From Anaerolineales bacterium UBA3940 (GTDB lineage Bacteria; Chloroflexota; Anaerolineae; Aggregatilineales; UBA3940): a stretch of 7,543 nucleotides of DNA. Location of the stretch: contig DGDY01000206.1 of the NCBI GenBank assembly GCA_002385675.1, positions 3,819-11,361 on the forward strand, written 5' to 3'. The translations under genes and the position numbers were made by a program. Position 1 is the first letter of the stretch. Every line of letters begins with the position of its first letter. Under the pieces are notes generated by a model. The model was not told the DNA's origin, ran no database searches, and saw only the letters and a list, made by a program, of their open reading frames with translations. This document shows positions 5,121-7,543 of the stretch, one piece after another.

Positions 5121-6224
5121 TTACTGCGCGGACTTCACCTCGTCCCAGTAGCGCTGGAACAGCGACTCGCCCTCGCCGATAGGCCGGATGTACTGAAGCT
5201 GCTCGCGCACCTCGTCCGGCGGGTAGATAGCCGGATCCTCGAGGAACTCGGCGTCAAGGTGCTCCTCGGCGGCCTGGTTCGGGCTGGCGTAGAAGTTGAA
5301 CTCCGAGATCATCGCGCCGATCTCCGGCCTGAGCACGAAGTCGATGAACATCTCCGCCGCCCGCTTGCGCTCCGGCGTCACATCGGACAGGATGCACATG
5401 TTGTCGATCCAGATGACGCCGCCCTCCTGTGGGATGGTGTACGCGATGTCCTCGTTGGCGTCCTGCGCCATGAGCACGTCGCCGTTCCAGCCGTGGGCCA
5501 TCAGCGACTCGCCCGCCGCAAGCAGGTCGTCAAACTGGTCGCTGTCATAGCTCATGATGCCCGGCTTGGCCGCGATGAGCACGTCGCGAGCCGCCTCAAG
5601 CTGTGCCGTGTCCGTCGTGTTGATGTCGTAACCGAGATAGATCAGCGCCGCCGCCAGCGACTCGCGCGGGTCGTCCAGCATCGTCACGCGCCCGTACTGA
5701 GGCGCGCTCTCGTCCGGCTCGAAGATCGCCGCCCAGCTTGTAGGCTCCTCAAGCTGCGCCGCGTTGTAGCCCAAGCCGGTCGTCCCCCACTGGTAGGGCA
5801 CGCAGTAAACGTTGCCGGGGTCATAGGGCACGTTCTGCATGTCTTCGCTGAGGTTGCCCAGGTTGGGGATGTTGTTGTGGTCCAGCTCCGAGAGCAGCCC
5901 CTCCTCGATCATGATGCTCACGGTGTAGTCGGATGGGATGATGACATCGTAGCCGCTGCCGCCGCCCTGCACCTTCGCCAGCATCTCCTCGTTGCTTGCG
6001 AAGTTGCTCTCGATCACGCGAATGCCGGTCTCTTCCTCAAACAGCGTGTAGACTTCCGGGTCGATGTACTCCGACCAGATGAAAAGCTGCAGTTCTCTGG
6101 CCACGTCCTCGCCAGCGCCCTCTGCATCGCCCGATGCAGGCGCCCCGCCGCCCGAACTGCATGCCGCAAGTAGCAGCAGGCCGAGCACCAGCAGCAAGAC
6201 CCCTGACAGTCGCGTCCGTGACAT
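5121..6224 (-). CDS. potD: Spermidine/putrescine-binding lipoprotein of an ABC importer (PotD)
   Basis: The 367-residue protein is the substrate-binding subunit that captures polyamines outside the membrane and hands them to PotB/PotC. Residues 1-22 are a lipoprotein signal with lipobox LLAAC (Cys22), followed by a Gly/Ser/Ala linker to about residue 40. LFIWSEYIDPEV opens the mature domain. Residues matching the Escherichia coli PotD ligand site are present: Trp50, Glu52 and Tyr53 (WSEY; WTEY in E. coli), Asp185 and Glu188 in DDPRE, Trp246 in HGWNGD, and Trp272 and Asp274 in IWIDNM. The acidic and aromatic site is therefore intact and a polyamine ligand is likely; sequence alone does not separate spermidine from putrescine. 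A strong SD (AAGGAGGAG, 6232-6240) lies 7 nt before the ATG. It is the last gene of the potB-potC-potD run, 69 bp after potC. Lipid anchoring rather than a free periplasmic form suits a cell without a classical periplasm, or one that tethers its binding proteins. Confidence 0.95.
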   Translation of the reverse strand: MSRTRLSGVLLLVLGLLLLAACSSGGGAPASGDAEGAGEDVARELQLFIWSEYIDPEVYTLFEEETGIRVIESNFASNEEMLAKVQGGGSGYDVIIPSDYTVSIMIEEGLLSELDHNNIPNLGNLSEDMQNVPYDPGNVYCVPYQWGTTGLGYNAAQLEEPTSWAAIFEPDESAPQYGRVTMLDDPRESLAAALIYLGYDINTTDTAQLEAARDVLIAAKPGIMSYDSDQFDDLLAAGESLMAHGWNGDVLMAQDANEDIAYTIPQEGGVIWIDNMCILSDVTPERKRAAEMFIDFVLRPEIGAMISEFNFYASPNQAAEEHLDAEFLEDPAIYPPDEVREQLQYIRPIGEGESLFQRYWDEVKSAQ

Positions 6225-6266
6225 GTCAAATCTCCTCCTTTTGGGCTGACTGGGATAAAACGGGCA

Positions 6267-6285
6267 GGCGGGACGTACGCCCGCC
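6267..6285 (-). promoter_or_regulatory. Intercistronic stem-loop between potC and potD (possible attenuator or mRNA processing site)
   Basis: GGCGGG (6267-6272) pairs with CCCGCC (6280-6285) around a 7-nt loop, starting 8 nt past the potC stop. On the transcribed strand it is followed after six bases by TTTTAT. This is weaker than a full terminator but could set the ratio of PotD to the permeases by partial termination or by blocking 3' decay. The evidence is one short stem, so chance is possible. Confidence 0.3.
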
Positions 6286-6293
6286 GGCCCACA

Positions 6294-7208
6294 CTAGAGG
6301 TTGATCTCCATAATGCTCTTTGTGCCGCCGCCCTTGCGCTGGAACAGCAATGCAATCAGCACGAGCGTCAGCGACCCGGCCAGCATGACCGTCGAGATCG
6401 CGTTGATCTTCGGCGTGACGCCCTTCTTCACCAGGCCGAACACGCGCACCGGCAGCGTGTTGAAGCCCGCCCCGCTCGTGAAGAACGTGATTACAAAGTC
6501 GTCGAGCGACAGGGTGAAGGCCAGCAGCGCCCCCGCAACGATGCCCGGCATCATCATCGGCAGGGTGATCCGCGTGAACGTCTGCCACGGCCCGGCGTAC
6601 AGGTCGCTCGCCGCCTCCTCCAGCGTCTCGTCCATGTCGGCCAGCCGCGCGCGGACGACGACCGCGACGAAGGAGATGTTGAACGCCACATGCCCGATGA
6701 TCACCGAATAGGGCACCGACAGCCGCAGCCCGGCGATCTCCAGCCGCCACGGCGTGAAGCCGATACCGCTCAGGTTGAAGAACGCCAGCAGCATGATCGC
6801 CATAGCGATATCGGGGATGATGATCGGCAGGTAGAGCAGTCCCTCCATGCCGAGCTTGCCCCAGAACTGATAGCGCTCCATCGCCAAAGCGGCGAGCGTG
6901 CCAATCACGACAGAAATCACCGTCGAGACGACCGCAACGAACACACTGTTCCACAGCGCGACGATCGTCTGCTCGTCCTCGATCATCTCGACATACCAGC
7001 GCGTCGAGAAGCCCGTCCACTCCGCCAGGAACTGCGACTCGTTGAACGAGAAGAACACGACGATGATGATGGGAACCCACAGGAACAGAAAGATCAGCAC
7101 GCTGTGCAGCGAAAGCAGCGCCGAGCCGAGGCGTACACGGCGCTCAGGTGCGACGCGGACCTGCTCTTTTGCCCGGGCTTCGGCTGCCTGAACAGATGTC
7201 GCGCTCAT
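6294..7208 (-). CDS. potC: Spermidine/putrescine ABC importer permease (PotC)
   Basis: The 304-residue inner-membrane permease forms the translocation path with PotB. Hydrophobic segments are seen at about residues 31-53, 84-109, 122-144, 163-185, 216-240 and 272-289, the six-helix layout of this family. The cytoplasmic EAA loop that docks on the PotA ATPase is clear at 198-222: EAASDLYAGPW then TRITLPMMMPG. SLDDFVITFF (234-243) after the loop is typical of PotC. The N-terminal 30 residues are an extra charged cytoplasmic tail compared with E. coli PotC. The ATG (7206-7208) overlaps the potB stop in an ATGA junction (7205-7208), a sign of translational coupling. An AAGGAGG lies only 4 nt before the ATG, inside potB. 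The function call is firm from its place between potB and potD; substrate range within polyamines is not fixed by the sequence. Confidence 0.95.
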   Translation of the reverse strand: MSATSVQAAEARAKEQVRVAPERRVRLGSALLSLHSVLIFLFLWVPIIIVVFFSFNESQFLAEWTGFSTRWYVEMIEDEQTIVALWNSVFVAVVSTVISVVIGTLAALAMERYQFWGKLGMEGLLYLPIIIPDIAMAIMLLAFFNLSGIGFTPWRLEIAGLRLSVPYSVIIGHVAFNISFVAVVVRARLADMDETLEEAASDLYAGPWQTFTRITLPMMMPGIVAGALLAFTLSLDDFVITFFTSGAGFNTLPVRVFGLVKKGVTPKINAISTVMLAGSLTLVLIALLFQRKGGGTKSIMEINL

Positions 7209-7543
7209 GTGGCCTCCTTCTGCACCATCCTGAAGTAGACGATCGTGACGACGAGCATGATGCCGATCATGATCGTCGAGAGCGCCGACCCGAACGGCCA
7301 GTCGTGCGCTGCTAGGAATTGGTTGTTGATGATGTTGCCGATCATCAGTGACTTGCCGCCGCCGAGCAGCGCCGGGGTGATGAACGCGCCGAGGGCCGGA
7401 ATGAACACCAGGATCGAGCCGGCCACCACGCCCGGCAGCGTCAGCGGCCAGATGACCCGCAGGAAGACCTTGCTGCCCGGCGCGTACAGGTCCTGCGCCG
7501 CCTCGATGAGCGAATGGTCAAGGCGGCTGATCGCCGCGTACAG
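7205..7543 (-). CDS. potB: Spermidine/putrescine ABC importer permease (PotB), C-terminal part, cut by the window edge
   Basis: The frame enters at the right edge (base 7543) and runs 112 codons to the TGA at 7205-7207. The first residues, LYAAISRLDHSLIEAAQDLY, lead into the EAA loop (EAAQDLYAPGSKVF, then WPLTLPG), the site that contacts the ATPase. It is followed by the GALGAFITPALLGGG-like stretch (seen as PALGAFITPALLGGGKS) typical of PotB, then a last membrane helix and the charged end MVQKEAT. The ATG at 7427-7429 lies inside this reading frame and is not the true start. The stop overlaps the potC start by four bases. The missing N-terminal part (about 170-200 residues) and probably potA lie to the right. 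With PotC and PotD this forms a complete permease and binding-protein set apart from the unseen ATPase. Confidence 0.93.
   Translation of the reverse strand: MYAAISRLDHSLIEAAQDLYAPGSKVFLRVIWPLTLPGVVAGSILVFIPALGAFITPALLGGGKSLMIGNIINNQFLAAHDWPFGSALSTIMIGIMLVVTIVYFRMVQKEAT

Overview
The window is GC-rich bacterial DNA with dense coding. Five of the seven genes sit on the minus strand in one long block. The mix of genes suggests a Chloroflexota-like (Anaerolineae or Thermomicrobia type) bacterium: a Thr-Pro-stalked lipoprotein with a Cys-rich excalibur end, a lipoprotein polyamine-binding protein, a tungsten-type aldehyde:ferredoxin oxidoreductase, and intergenic repeats carrying the CCTCCCCCTTG palindrome. 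This assignment is inference from gene style only and has not been tested by a search.

Layout, left to right. Bases 1-362 (minus) hold the N-terminal part of an HD-domain phosphohydrolase-like protein that runs off the left edge. Bases 363-506 are a divergent control region with two opposed extended -10 promoter candidates and a 10-bp inverted repeat. Bases 507-932 (plus) encode a small lipoprotein with a Thr-Pro stalk and an excalibur domain. Bases 933-1294 have no credible gene and hold a repeat element made of consecutive perfect hairpins, bounded by a 9-bp AT-rich inverted repeat. Bases 1295-2755 (minus) encode an NAD(P)-dependent aldehyde dehydrogenase. Bases 2756-3009 are a leader region plus a second copy of the hairpin/palindrome repeat. 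Bases 3010-4905 (minus) encode an aldehyde:ferredoxin oxidoreductase. Bases 4906-5120 hold a third, reduced repeat copy, a 9-bp periodic repeat and a terminator-like hairpin. Bases 5121-7543 (minus) hold potD, potC and the 3' part of potB of a spermidine/putrescine ABC importer, transcribed in the order potB-potC-potD. The ATPase potA would be expected beyond the right edge.

How the genes may work together: PotBCD (with an unseen PotA) would import polyamines. The two aldehyde-oxidising enzymes that follow on the same strand could oxidise aminoaldehydes formed when polyamines are broken down, one using NAD(P)+ and the other ferredoxin. No amine oxidase or aminotransferase is visible, so this link rests on neighbourhood and family knowledge. 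The 200-250 bp gaps filled with repeats between potD, the AOR gene and the ALDH gene suggest separate transcripts rather than one operon.
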